Of a DNA stretch of 64,000 nucleotides, positions 8,640-17,786 are shown piece after piece. Under the pieces are notes generated by a model. The model was not told the DNA's origin. It did no database searches and worked only from the letters and a program-made list of their open reading frames with translations. Position 1 is the first letter of the stretch. Every line of letters starts with the position of its first letter. The stretch comes from Mucilaginibacter sabulilitoris (GTDB lineage Bacteria; Bacteroidota; Bacteroidia; Sphingobacteriales; Sphingobacteriaceae), in NCBI RefSeq assembly GCF_034262375.1, contig NZ_CP139558.1:4092001-4156000 (forward strand), read 5' to 3'. Made by a program: the position numbers and the translations under genes.

Positions 8640-10537
8640 TTTGAAATGATCTTAAATTCTGTCCTGCGATTTTTGGCGCGGTCTTCATCACTATCATTCG
8701 GGGCTATAGGCTGCGTTTTACCATAGCCTTTATAAATCAAACGGGTAGTAGCTATTTTATTATTTATAAGATATTGATATACGGATTTTGCCCGGTTTTC
8801 TGAAAGGGTTTGGTTGATTTGGTCGGCGCCCACATTGTCTGTATGGCCTGATATTTCTATATGCACGGTTGGGTTTGCTGTTAAAAACTCTATCAGTTTT
8901 AATAGCTCCGATTTAGATTCTGCTTCCAGATCAAATTTATTGGTGTCAAAGAATATGTTCTTGAGTATTACTTTATTACCCACTTCAATTGGCGATAGTG
9001 ATACGGAAACGGTGAACGGGGTTTTGGTTTTATAACCAATCAGCGAAAAGTTCTCTGAATAAAACAGATATCCGCTTTTTGAAATATTTAAACCATAATT
9101 TTTGCCTGATGTTATAGTTGCCAGAAAGCTCCCGTCTTCTAAATTGGTATAATCCTGATAAACAGGTTGATTGCTTTGCAGGTCAATAATCTCTACAGCC
9201 GCCTCTAATGGCTCTTTGTTCCTGGAATCATTTACGTTGCCTTTTACATAGATCACTACATGCGGCCTTACCTTCACGGGCAATTCAAAAGTATAAATGT
9301 CATATCCGCCATAGCCATTTAAATTGTTTGAGGCAAAAAACGCATAGTTGCCGTTTGCTGTTAGGGTAAGCCCATTTTCGTCGCCATTGGAATTTATGGG
9401 ATATCCTAAATTCTCGGGTTTTTGCCATTTACCATCCTTACCCAGGCGGCTTACAAAAATATCCTTATTACCTAAGCCCGGCCATCCGTTTGAACTAAAA
9501 TAAAGGGTACTATCATCGGGGTGAATAAATGGTGATTGTTCATCATAAGAGGTGTTTATATTAGGCCCCAAGTTTTCTGGCTGGCCCCAGCCTTTATCGG
9601 TGAGGGCTGATTTCCATATATCATAACCTCCATAACCTCCGCTACGGTTACTTACAAAATACAATGTTCGTCCGTCTGCACTAATAGACGGCTGTGATTC
9701 CCAACCTGAAGTGTTTACAGGGGGGCTAAGGTCAAAGGGTTTTGCCCAATCGTTGCCCCTTTTTCGCGCTATGTAAATATCGCATCTGCCCAAACCATCG
9801 GGGCGGTTACAGCCTGTGAAAAACAAGTATTTGCCGTCTTGCGATATAGATTGCGCACCTTCATTATACTGCGCGGTATTAATCTGATCGCTAAGGTAGC
9901 TGGCTGTTTGCCATTTGCCCCCATTGTTAAGGCTTTTATAAAAATCTTCGTTATTGTTAATCTTACGTGTAAATATCAACATGCTTTCGTCGGCCGTGGC
10001 AACGGGCAGGTATTCATCATTTGCGGTGTTAATCTCCGGTCCCATATTAATGGGTTTAAAAGCTACCGGGTGCTGAACCGCCTGGATGCTGAACTTTGCA
10101 TCATTGATCAGTTTTTGAGCGTATGTGTTATTTTGAGGGGTAATATTAGGGAAGGTTAAATATTTTTCGAGATGCTGTTGAGCCTGAGCGTACATCGCCT
10201 CATATATTTCACTTTCGCCAATTTTAAGATAGACTGCACGACTAAATTCAGGATTAAGTGCAATGACCCTTAAATAATGTTCAATAGCTTGCTTGTAGTA
10301 ATGTTTTAAACGCGATACATCGGCCAATTGAGCTTGAGCCTCAATGAATCTTGGATCTTGTGTAACGGCTTTTTTGAGGTTGGAGATCGCGTCATCGTAA
10401 GCATGGTCATCAATGTCCTGGTGGGCTTTATTATAATAGTTTACAGCCCCCTTATCATTAGTACTGTAAGGTGTTTGCTGTGACCATGCCGAAATAGATA
10501 AAAAAATTGATAAAACCGAGATGATTACAATTTTCAT
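8636..10537 (-). CDS. OmpA-family envelope protein with TPR and PD40 repeats
   Basis: A signal peptide (MKIVIISVLSIFLSISAWSQ) leads into TPR repeats (about 28-135). PD40/WD40-like propeller repeats follow (about 180-420), with recurring FTRKINNNEDFYKS, YFVSNRSGGYGGYDIW and YFSSNGWPGLGNKDIF units. Then come a carboxypeptidase-regulatory-like domain (about 430-510) and a C-terminal OmpA domain (about 525-633, ISGHTDNVGADQINQTLSE). The OmpA domain should bind peptidoglycan. Proteins of this architecture are common in Bacteroidota, some linked to gliding or type IX secretion, but nothing nearby shows that role here. It is coupled to the CBM6 lipoprotein. Confidence 0.88.
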   Translation of the reverse strand: MKIVIISVLSIFLSISAWSQQTPYSTNDKGAVNYYNKAHQDIDDHAYDDAISNLKKAVTQDPRFIEAQAQLADVSRLKHYYKQAIEHYLRVIALNPEFSRAVYLKIGESEIYEAMYAQAQQHLEKYLTFPNITPQNNTYAQKLINDAKFSIQAVQHPVAFKPINMGPEINTANDEYLPVATADESMLIFTRKINNNEDFYKSLNNGGKWQTASYLSDQINTAQYNEGAQSISQDGKYLFFTGCNRPDGLGRCDIYIARKRGNDWAKPFDLSPPVNTSGWESQPSISADGRTLYFVSNRSGGYGGYDIWKSALTDKGWGQPENLGPNINTSYDEQSPFIHPDDSTLYFSSNGWPGLGNKDIFVSRLGKDGKWQKPENLGYPINSNGDENGLTLTANGNYAFFASNNLNGYGGYDIYTFELPVKVRPHVVIYVKGNVNDSRNKEPLEAAVEIIDLQSNQPVYQDYTNLEDGSFLATITSGKNYGLNISKSGYLFYSENFSLIGYKTKTPFTVSVSLSPIEVGNKVILKNIFFDTNKFDLEAESKSELLKLIEFLTANPTVHIEISGHTDNVGADQINQTLSENRAKSVYQYLINNKIATTRLIYKGYGKTQPIAPNDSDEDRAKNRRTEFKIISK

Positions 10538-10575
10538 CTGTTGTGATACGATAATTATATCGTAAGTTACGAATA

Positions 10576-11199
10576 TTAGGGAATATTCAAATATTTATGT
10601 GTTTGTAAAGATATTTCCCATTGCGGGTTATTCATCACATAATCAACTATAAGCGGAGTCATTTCTTTTGATTTTGACCACTCTGGCTGTAAATACAACT
10701 TACAATCGGGCGATACCATTTTAGCATGATATTCGGCCCATTCAAAATCAGATTTGTTAAATACAATTACCTTTAACTCATGTGCGTGTTCGGCCACCAT
10801 GGGTATAGGAGCTTTAAACTTTTTGGGCGACAAACATATCCAATCCCAATCACCTGAAAGTGGGTAGGCCCCGGATGTTTCGATAAAGGTTTTAATACCC
10901 TTTTCATGAAGCTGTGTTGTGAGGTAATCCAGATTGTAGATCAGGGGTTCGCCACCGGTTACAACCACTGCTTTTGACGGATGTACGGAGGCATTGCTTA
11001 CAATCTGATCGGCTGCGGTAAGTGGGTGTAATTCAGCGTCCCAGCTTTCCTTAACATCACACCAGTGGCAGCCCACATCACACCCGCCAAGGCGTATAAA
11101 ATAAGCTGCTTTGCCTGTATTGTATCCTTCACCCTGTATCGTATAAAATTCTTCCATTAGTGGAAGCAGCGTGCCGTCGTCTGGAATCTGGTGTGCCAT
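10576..11199 (-). CDS. queE: 7-carboxy-7-deazaguanine synthase QueE
   Basis: QueE is a radical-SAM enzyme that makes 7-carboxy-7-deazaguanine from 6-carboxytetrahydropterin, on the queuosine/7-deazapurine route. The 207 residues carry EEFYTIQGEGYNTGKAAYF and the cluster cysteines C40, C44 and C47 in a CX3CX2C spacing. TGGEPL follows for SAM binding, and LSPKKF later. Other queuosine genes (queC, queD, queF) are not in the window. It precedes the OmpA-family gene on the same strand by 38 bases, with a small palindrome (ACGATA/TATCGT) in between. Confidence 0.92.
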   Translation of the reverse strand: MAHQIPDDGTLLPLMEEFYTIQGEGYNTGKAAYFIRLGGCDVGCHWCDVKESWDAELHPLTAADQIVSNASVHPSKAVVVTGGEPLIYNLDYLTTQLHEKGIKTFIETSGAYPLSGDWDWICLSPKKFKAPIPMVAEHAHELKVIVFNKSDFEWAEYHAKMVSPDCKLYLQPEWSKSKEMTPLIVDYVMNNPQWEISLQTHKYLNIP

Positions 11200-11209
11200 A
11201 ATAATTTTG

Positions 11210-11217
11210 CAAAGGTA
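11210..11217 (-). promoter_or_regulatory. Putative queE promoter, -7 box TACCTTTG
   Basis: TACCTTTG on the minus strand matches TAnnTTTG and ends 11 bases before the queE ATG, implying a very short 5' leader. Confidence 0.4.
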
Positions 11218-11412
11218 CCTAATTTATACTTAACGCATAGCGGTGAATGGTAAACGTAGCGTAAAACGATTTTTTTCTTTGCTTTTTATTTTCGTTAATA
11301 ATATCTATTATTACTTTAATTTTTAATTAAACGGTTTGTAATTCGTTAACGCTTGTTGCTTCCGTAATTTTATCGCAGTTATGAAAGTCTGATCACCCTT
11401 AAAATCCTAAGC

Positions 11413-12177
11413 ATGAAAAAACTTTACCTACCCCTGATTTTTTTGGCAGTGCTTTGTTTGAGTTCATGCGTGGATATAGAGGAACAATATGATTTTAAGG
11501 CCGACGGAAGTTGTAACGTGATATATGGTTTTGATATGAGCAAGGCTGTATCAGTATTGGTAAATCTCATGTCCGATTCACTGAAAGAAACTCCCCAGTT
11601 TAGTTTGGTTAAGGATACTACGCTCAATTTTTACAGCGCTATGCCCGATAGCACCCAGCAGAAAATGAGTTTGGAGGAAAGCAATATGGCCAAAAGCAGC
11701 GATCTTTCCATTAACATGAACCTTAAAAAGAGTGTCATGAAGGTTAATATTAAGCATGTTGCCAAAAATGCTGCCGATCTGCAATACTATCTTCAAAACC
11801 TTTCCAAAATAGCCCTTAATAGCCAGATCAATGCTTTTTCGAGCCCCGATAAAGCCTCCCGCACATTTGACGCCCGGCAAATGGTAGCAGGGCAGGATTA
11901 TTATTCGTATGATATTACCCCTCATAAGTTTTACCGCATAATTGACAAAGCCAAGTTCAATGCTTTTTTAAAGAAAACCCAATCAACCTTTATGATGGCT
12001 AAGGCTATGCTGATTGATATGCCTTATAAGGTGATCCTGAGGTTTGCAAAGCCGGTTAAAAAATTAAACAACTCAAAAGCCGTATTATCTGCCGACAGGC
12101 GCAGCGTTACCCTGGTTACCAGTATGGATGAGGTGATTAAAAATCCTGCGGTAATGAATTTAAAGATAGATTTTTAA
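11413..12177 (+). CDS. Lipoprotein of unknown function
   Basis: The 254 residues start with a clear lipoprotein signal (MKKLYLPLIFLAVLCLSSC, Cys19). The mature part begins VDIEEQYDFKADGSCNVIYGFDMSKA, a beta-strand-rich opening, followed by helical and polar sequence. No enzymatic motif was seen. The 213-base upstream gap to the divergent queE holds a TAATTTTA element near 11365, which is a weak promoter candidate. I do not recognise a family. Confidence 0.6.
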   Translation: MKKLYLPLIFLAVLCLSSCVDIEEQYDFKADGSCNVIYGFDMSKAVSVLVNLMSDSLKETPQFSLVKDTTLNFYSAMPDSTQQKMSLEESNMAKSSDLSINMNLKKSVMKVNIKHVAKNAADLQYYLQNLSKIALNSQINAFSSPDKASRTFDARQMVAGQDYYSYDITPHKFYRIIDKAKFNAFLKKTQSTFMMAKAMLIDMPYKVILRFAKPVKKLNNSKAVLSADRRSVTLVTSMDEVIKNPAVMNLKIDF

Positions 12178-12186
12178 TATCTTCAT

Positions 12187-12194
12187 TACTTTTG
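12187..12194 (+). promoter_or_regulatory. Putative promoter of the Rieske gene, -7 box TACTTTTG
   Basis: This is an exact TAnnTTTG match 25 bases before the ATG at 12219, suggesting that the Rieske gene has its own promoter independent of the lipoprotein upstream. Confidence 0.4.
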
Positions 12195-12218
12195 AAATTC
12201 ATTGATTCCCTATAGTTT

Positions 12219-12551
12219 ATGAAGTGGTACAAAATTTCCAATATTCAAAACAGGGACAAGCCATTTATAACCAAAGTTAAAGCCGGAAGAAAAAACATTT
12301 GCCTGGTTGGGTTTGAGGGACAGGTATATGCGCTTTCATCCAATTGTCCGCATGCTGGTGCTGATTTGAGCGACGGTTTATGCGTTAACGGGAAAATTGT
12401 TTGCCCATATCACAGGTACACCTACAATTTGGTAACAGGCAAAGGTGGGGAGGGGCAAAATGATTTTGTAGCTATTTATCCGGTAAATATCAAGGATGAT
12501 GAAATTTATGTAGGTATCAGCTCCTTTTGGGATAAGTTAAGAGGAAAGTAA
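12219..12551 (+). CDS. Rieske [2Fe-2S] ferredoxin-like protein
   Basis: The small 110-residue protein has both Rieske cluster motifs: C43-P-H45 followed by AGADLSDG, and C62-P-Y-H65. The spacing of about 17 residues is typical of the soluble NirD/ferredoxin type. There is no signal peptide or membrane anchor, so it is cytoplasmic. No oxygenase or reductase partner is adjacent, so its electron-transfer partner is unknown. A strong terminator begins at its stop codon. Confidence 0.85.
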   Translation: MKWYKISNIQNRDKPFITKVKAGRKNICLVGFEGQVYALSSNCPHAGADLSDGLCVNGKIVCPYHRYTYNLVTGKGGEGQNDFVAIYPVNIKDDEIYVGISSFWDKLRGK

Positions 12552-12581
12552 ATAACTGATTGGTTAAACCAATCAGTTATT
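12551..12581. terminator. Bidirectional terminator Rieske gene / folD
   Basis: A near-perfect hairpin of about 14 bp (AATAACTGATTGGTT and its complement) with a tiny loop is followed by TTTAATTTAT. It lies between the convergent genes. Confidence 0.8.
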
Positions 12582-12586
12582 TTAAT

Positions 12587-13468
12587 TTATTGATATACTT
12601 CTTTATTGGCAGATGCCAGTGTATTTTTAAGCAGCCCTATGATGGTCATTAAACCAACACCGCCGGGTACCGGAGTTATCCATGACGATTTGGGCGCGAC
12701 ATTTTCAAAATCAACATCGCCATATAATTTATAGCCCGATTTGGTTAGGGCAGAAGTTTCGCGGTTCATACCCACGTCAACTACAACAACACCATCCTTT
12801 ACCATATCGGCAGTAATAAAATTCTTTTTACCTATGGCTACAATCAGGATATCTGCCTGCAGCGTGATGCTTTTAATATCAGGTGTGCGGCTGTGGCAAA
12901 TAGTTACTGTACAGTTACCTGGAGTAGTGTTACGGGCCATCAAAATGCTCATTGGCGAACCTACAATATTACTACGGCCAACAACAACGCAATGCTTGCC
13001 TACGGTATCAATACCATATTCTTTAAGCATCAGGGTTATGCCGTAAGGGGTAGCGGGTATAAATGACGGTAAATTGCGCTGCATGCGACCCAGATTAACC
13101 GGGTGAAAACCATCAACATCTTTACGGTGGTCAATTCTTTCCGTTACTTTTTCCGGGTCAATATGTTTAGGCAGTGGGAGTTGTACAATGATGCCATCAA
13201 TATCGGCATCAGCGTTCAGTTCCTCTACTTTTTTTAGCAGTTCGTCTTCGGTTACATCATCCTCATAACGCACCAGGGTTGATTTAAAACCAACCTTTTC
13301 GCAGTTTTTCATCTTGCTGGCCACGTACGTTTCGCTGCCACCATCATGCCCAACCAAAACTGCTACGAGGTGCGGCTGCCTGCCGGTTTTCTGTAATATT
13401 TTAGCCGCTTCTTCGGCTATTTCAACCTTAAGTTTTTCTGATACGTATTTTCCGTCGAGTAGTTGCAT
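12587..13468 (-). CDS. folD: Bifunctional methylenetetrahydrofolate dehydrogenase/cyclohydrolase FolD
   Basis: FolD interconverts 5,10-methylene-THF, methenyl-THF and 10-formyl-THF. The 293-residue product shows SETYVASKMKNCEKVGF, with the catalytic lysine region. It also has DGIIVQLPLPKH, the NADP site VVGRSNIVGSPMS and PVPGGVGLMT. The start was set at 13468 (MQLLDGKYVSEKLK), which aligns with the family. The open frame extends 10 codons upstream into non-conserved sequence. It lies downstream of lepA on the same strand, 72 bases away. Confidence 0.95.
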   Translation of the reverse strand: MQLLDGKYVSEKLKVEIAEEAAKILQKTGRQPHLVAVLVGHDGGSETYVASKMKNCEKVGFKSTLVRYEDDVTEDELLKKVEELNADADIDGIIVQLPLPKHIDPEKVTERIDHRKDVDGFHPVNLGRMQRNLPSFIPATPYGITLMLKEYGIDTVGKHCVVVGRSNIVGSPMSILMARNTTPGNCTVTICHSRTPDIKSITLQADILIVAIGKKNFITADMVKDGVVVVDVGMNRETSALTKSGYKLYGDVDFENVAPKSSWITPVPGGVGLMTIIGLLKNTLASANKEVYQ

Positions 13469-13540
13469 TGTAGATAATGGATAAAGGATAAAAGACAAAA
13501 GAATTGCTTTTCCAATCTTTCATCTTTTGTCAATAAGTCT

Positions 13541-15328
13541 TTAGTCTAATTTCAAAACCGCCATAAACGCCGACTGTGGTATTTCTACGTTACCAACCTG
13601 GCGCATGCGTTTTTTACCTTGTTTCTGTTTTTCTAACAGTTTTCGTTTACGTGATATGTCACCGCCGTAACATTTGGCGGTAACGTCTTTACGTAAGGCT
13701 TTCACTGTTTCGCGTGCAATGATCTTGGCACCTATGGATGCCTGTATAATAATCTCAAACTGCTGACGAGGTAAAAGCTCTTTTAACTTTTCGCAGATTT
13801 TTTTGCCAAAATCGTACGAGTTGCTCCGGTGTATCAGTGACGACAGGGCATCTACAGGTTCACTATTCAATCTGATATCCAATTTTACGAGGTCCGATTG
13901 CCGGTAGCCAATCTGGTGATAATCAAACGATGCATAACCTTTAGATATAGTTTTTAGCTTATCATAAAAGTCAAAAACGATCTCACCCATAGGCATCTCG
14001 AAGATCATCTCTACACGGTCAGAGGTTAGGTAAGACTGATTGGTGATCATACCACGTTTTTGTATACAAAGCGACATCACAGAGCCAACAAAGTCAGACT
14101 TGGTGATGATGGTAGCTTTAATAAAAGGCTCCTCCACGAAATCTATCTTGCTTGGGTCAGGCAGATCAGAAGGGTTATTTACAGTGATAATTTCACCTTT
14201 AGTACTATGAGCAATATAAGATACGTTAGGAACGGTAGTAATTACCGTCATGTTGAACTCACGCTCCAGCCGCTCCTGGATAATTTCCATGTGGAGCATA
14301 CCTAAGAAGCCGCAACGGAAACCAAAACCTAATGCCGCAGATGATTCCGGTTCAAAAACCAGTGAGGCATCATTTAGCTGCAGCTTAGCCATCGACTCGC
14401 GCAGTTCTTCATAATCTTCAGTGTCAACCGGGTAAATACCTGCAAATACCATTGGCTTCACCTCTTCAAAGCCCTGTATACCTGCTTCACACGGACGGTC
14501 AACACGGGTAATGGTATCACCAACCTTAACTTCACGTGCTTCTTTGATACCTGATATAATATAACCTACATCGCCGGTTTTTATCACATCTTTAGGTAGC
14601 TGACGAAGCTTTAAAGTACCTACCTCATCAGCGAGGTATTGCTTTTCGGTAGCCACAAATTTTACTTTGTCGCCTTTCCTGATCTCGCCGTTCACTACTT
14701 TAAAATAAGCGATAATACCGCGGAAAGAGTTAAAAACAGAATCAAATATCAAAGCCTGTAAAGGAGCTTCTGGATCACCAACCGGAGCCGGTACACGTTC
14801 AACAATGGCACGTAGTATATCATGCACGCCCATACCTGTTTTACCAGATGCTGCGAGGATGTCTTCACGTTTACAACCAATAAGGTCAACAATCTGATCT
14901 TTCACTTCCTCTGGCATAGCCCCGGGAAGATCCATTTTGTTGAGTACCGGAATAATTTCCAGGTCGTTTTCTAAAGCCAGGTAAAGGTTTGATATAGTTT
15001 GTGCCTGTATGCCCTGGGCGGCATCAACAATAAGTAAAGCGCCTTCGCAAGCCGCTATAGAGCGGGAAACTTCGTACGAAAAATCCACGTGGCCAGGAGT
15101 ATCGATCAGGTTCAGCGTATATTTCTGCCCGTCAAGCTCATAATCCATTTGTATGGCATGGCTTTTTATGGTGATACCGCGTTCGCGTTCCAGGTCCATA
15201 TCGTCAAGCAATTGCGCCTGCGATTCGCGTTGCGTTATGGTGTTGGTATATTCTAATAACCTATCGGCAAGTGTGCTTTTGCCGTGGTCGATATGTGCTA
15301 TGATACAAAAATTACGAATGTGCTTCAT
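13541..15328 (-). CDS. lepA: Elongation factor 4 (LepA), translational GTPase
   Basis: LepA is a ribosome-associated GTPase proposed to back-translocate or aid ribosome assembly. The 595 residues include G1 AHIDHGKST, G2/switch RERGITIKSHA, G3 DTPGHVDF and G4 NKMDLP. The LepA-specific C-terminal domain ends in RKRKLLEKQKQGKKRMRQVG. Length and start match the family. An exact -7 box lies just 8 bases upstream, which suggests a nearly leaderless transcript. Confidence 0.97.
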   Translation of the reverse strand: MKHIRNFCIIAHIDHGKSTLADRLLEYTNTITQRESQAQLLDDMDLERERGITIKSHAIQMDYELDGQKYTLNLIDTPGHVDFSYEVSRSIAACEGALLIVDAAQGIQAQTISNLYLALENDLEIIPVLNKMDLPGAMPEEVKDQIVDLIGCKREDILAASGKTGMGVHDILRAIVERVPAPVGDPEAPLQALIFDSVFNSFRGIIAYFKVVNGEIRKGDKVKFVATEKQYLADEVGTLKLRQLPKDVIKTGDVGYIISGIKEAREVKVGDTITRVDRPCEAGIQGFEEVKPMVFAGIYPVDTEDYEELRESMAKLQLNDASLVFEPESSAALGFGFRCGFLGMLHMEIIQERLEREFNMTVITTVPNVSYIAHSTKGEIITVNNPSDLPDPSKIDFVEEPFIKATIITKSDFVGSVMSLCIQKRGMITNQSYLTSDRVEMIFEMPMGEIVFDFYDKLKTISKGYASFDYHQIGYRQSDLVKLDIRLNSEPVDALSSLIHRSNSYDFGKKICEKLKELLPRQQFEIIIQASIGAKIIARETVKALRKDVTAKCYGGDISRKRKLLEKQKQGKKRMRQVGNVEIPQSAFMAVLKLD

Positions 15329-15335
15329 TGAACCG

Positions 15336-15343
15336 CAAAAATA
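15336..15343 (-). promoter_or_regulatory. Putative lepA promoter, -7 box TATTTTTG
   Basis: On the minus strand TATTTTTG matches TAnnTTTG. It ends 8 bases before the ATG, so the transcript would have almost no 5' leader. Confidence 0.4.
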
Positions 15344-15438
15344 GCATTTTAAGGCGATAAATCGACATGCTGTTTTTAATTGCTGTGTAGTATCTAAAAT
15401 TCAGTTTTTCAGCTATTTGTAACGTTAAATTAAACCGG

Positions 15439-17061
15439 TCATCTTGAGCCCGTTTCAACAAACAAAGGGGTTTCGCTCACAGTAATCTCCAATTTGCCAT
15501 TGTTTGTAGTCACTGCTTTTTTATCCATGACGTCGGCGCCTGGCTTTGGCGTATAAACAGTAGCCGATGCGGTACCGGTATTTAACTGATAACTTGCGGT
15601 ACGGCCTTTTTGATCTGGTATGGTTAAAACATAAATGGTGCTGTTGCCCGACTGATATTTATCTACAATGGGCTCTTTATTAATAGTTCCTTTATAAGTG
15701 TAATCTCCCATTAACTTATTAGCCTGTAATATATAATCAGCGGCCGGTCTGCGCTTTCCGTCCTCGGCCAAGCCAGATGTGGCATATTGTGTGATGCCGT
15801 TTGGGGTATCATCTAAAAGTTGATAAAAGAACAGCCGCTTAACACCGTGTCTTATATAAAGCAATGAGGAGCGTAGTATCCAATCAGCTTGGGTAAGCAA
15901 CACCGACTTTTTGCCTATCGCTATTGCCTTTTGATAACTTTGCTGATTTATGTCAAACCCGTTTTCAGTTACCCAAACTTCGGGATGCTGAGGAAGGCTT
16001 ATAGAAAGCGCCGCGAAGCTATTGGCTATGCTGCCAGCTGTTGAAAGCTCAGGTGCCACACCTGTTGTTACCTGCGAGTGTTGCAAAATGTTTCCGTCAT
16101 TGGAATACAAGTGATAGTTTATTACATCGAAACAGAGGTCAATGCTGCCGTTGGCCCTATAGCCCCGATTGGTTTTACACCATTCAATCATGCGTTTTAC
16201 ATAGTTAACGTCGGCAGTGGCGAGCCCGCCCATAACTACCTGCATAGCGGGATCGGCAGTTTTTACGCCCGCGTTATTACCAAGCTTGCCTTTATTACCA
16301 TCATAAAATGCCGACATATTAGCCGCATATTCTTCAGGTGTTTGTTTGGTTGCATCGCTTTTCCACCATTTGTCGCGTTCATTATCACATTCGATGTATT
16401 TAATGAGGCCAAGCCCAATTTTAACCTCATTTGGTGGGTCATTAGTCCAGCGCGGCCGACTATCAACCTTAACCAGTGCGGGGTTAACCGATGCGTTATA
16501 TCCATACCGTGCCGCAAACTGGAAGGCGGTGCGGGCCTGATCTGCATAAGTTGCGGGGTCGCTGCGGCTCGGGCCGTATGGTGCAGGCACGTTTTCATCG
16601 TCCTGCAGGTTTTGCGGATAGGTGCTTACCAGCCAGGTAGGGCAGTTTTTCAAATCTGCTAATACCAGGATTCCTTCTTGTTTGCACCTTGTATATATCA
16701 GGTCATAATCCCAACTGCCGTTGTTGGTAGGATTATAAGTGTAGTTGCCTTTAGTATTTTCGAGCTTATTCCAGTTCATATAATGTCTTACGGCACTAAA
16801 TGATTTAATAACAGACATATTTGCTTCATAAATATGACTTTTAAGATTTGGATTGGCCGGATCCTGCAGGAAATTCCATTCATATCCATTTACTCCGAAC
16901 ATGTTTTTTAAAGGCGTATTCTGAGCCGCGCTCACTGCCATGATGCTATCACTGTTAATATTTTCAATTTCATCGCCCGGTTTTACCTTATCAGGCTTAC
17001 AATTATTGAAAAACAGGGTAACAATTGTTAATATTATCAGGAATTTATATGGGAATAACAT
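15439..17061 (-). CDS. Secreted glycoside-hydrolase-like TIM-barrel lipoprotein
   Basis: The product (540 residues from the ATG at 17061) has an N-terminal hydrophobic segment ending FFNNCKPD, an atypical lipobox. Its body looks like a clan-A glycosidase: FGVNGYEW, AVRHYMNWNKLE, ILVLADLKNCPTWL, YIECDNERDKWW (candidate acid/base Glu), VINYHLYS and EVWVTENGFD (candidate nucleophile Glu). A small C-terminal beta domain follows. It resembles GH39/GH5-type enzymes, but I cannot assign a family. There is no SusC/SusD pair or other glycan gene beside it. A longer start at 17091 is also open. Confidence 0.6.
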   Translation of the reverse strand: MLFPYKFLIILTIVTLFFNNCKPDKVKPGDEIENINSDSIMAVSAAQNTPLKNMFGVNGYEWNFLQDPANPNLKSHIYEANMSVIKSFSAVRHYMNWNKLENTKGNYTYNPTNNGSWDYDLIYTRCKQEGILVLADLKNCPTWLVSTYPQNLQDDENVPAPYGPSRSDPATYADQARTAFQFAARYGYNASVNPALVKVDSRPRWTNDPPNEVKIGLGLIKYIECDNERDKWWKSDATKQTPEEYAANMSAFYDGNKGKLGNNAGVKTADPAMQVVMGGLATADVNYVKRMIEWCKTNRGYRANGSIDLCFDVINYHLYSNDGNILQHSQVTTGVAPELSTAGSIANSFAALSISLPQHPEVWVTENGFDINQQSYQKAIAIGKKSVLLTQADWILRSSLLYIRHGVKRLFFYQLLDDTPNGITQYATSGLAEDGKRRPAADYILQANKLMGDYTYKGTINKEPIVDKYQSGNSTIYVLTIPDQKGRTASYQLNTGTASATVYTPKPGADVMDKKAVTTNNGKLEITVSETPLFVETGSR

Positions 17062-17229
17062 GGTTATTAGTTTGCCGGATCCTTCGCTCATAAACTACTA
17101 CAATTTCACCAAATAAAAATAACCAACCCCGTAAGGAGGAGTTACCTGTTTTTAGATTGAGTTTATTGATTAATTTATCTTACGTAATGCAACTTATTTA
17201 GTTGCCTAACTGTATTAAAAATGGAGTAT

Positions 17230-17691
17230 TTAACGAAGTTTTACGTAGGTTTCAATAATTATATGATCTACTTTAAGGCTATCAATCTTTTCAATTCCTG
17301 TTTGTGTGAGCGTGTCTCCACTAAATTTAACGGTGAATTTGAAATCGAGATTTTCCCAATCCCGCGCATTACAGTAAACCAGGTGTTCTGAATAATCACT
17401 ATCACGTAGGGTATAGGTTCCGCTACCAGAACTATAAACAGGGTTTGTAGTTTTTCCCTTTTTTAAATCATGAGTAAAAAAAGCGAAATCAGTGCCGTTA
17501 AATATTTTAACCATTTCCTGGTCTTTAGGTGGCGTGGTTACCGTAGTATCACCTTTCTCAATGCTTTTACTTGATATTAAATGCCAGCTGCCAATAAGCG
17601 GTTGATCCGGTTTTTGTTCAGTCTTGGTTTCTTTTTGCTGACATGATGATATGCCAATAACACAGATTAGCAGGGGAAATAATAATTTCAT
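17230..17691 (-). CDS. Small lipoprotein, lipocalin-like (possibly DUF4488-type)
   Basis: From the ATG at 17691 the product is 153 residues, with a lipoprotein signal (MKLLFPLLICVIGISSC, Cys17). The mature part has PLIGSWHLISSKS and then beta-rich FNGTDFAFFTHDL, SGSGTYTLRDSDYSEHLVYC and LDFKFTVKFSGDTLTQTG, reminiscent of small lipocalin-like domains. The open frame extends to 17751, but that start lies inside the terminator of the preceding regulator gene, so 17691 is preferred. Ligand and role are unknown. Confidence 0.65.
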   Translation of the reverse strand: MKLLFPLLICVIGISSCQQKETKTEQKPDQPLIGSWHLISSKSIEKGDTTVTTPPKDQEMVKIFNGTDFAFFTHDLKKGKTTNPVYSSGSGTYTLRDSDYSEHLVYCNARDWENLDFKFTVKFSGDTLTQTGIEKIDSLKVDHIIIETYVKLR

Positions 17692-17735
17692 GGTGTATTC
17701 AGGTTTATACAATGGTAAGTAATTTAGCCCAATAA

Positions 17736-17768
17736 AAAAAGCGGCTTGCACAGGGCAAACCGCTTTTT
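17736..17768 (-). terminator. Terminator of the sigma-54 regulator gene
   Basis: The AAAAAGCGG/CCGCTTTTT stem extends over one mismatch to TTGC/GCAA with a 5-base loop. It lies directly downstream of the regulator's stop codon on the minus strand and ends in a T-run. Confidence 0.75.
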
Positions 17769-17786
17769 ATAAAATGAATAGTATTA

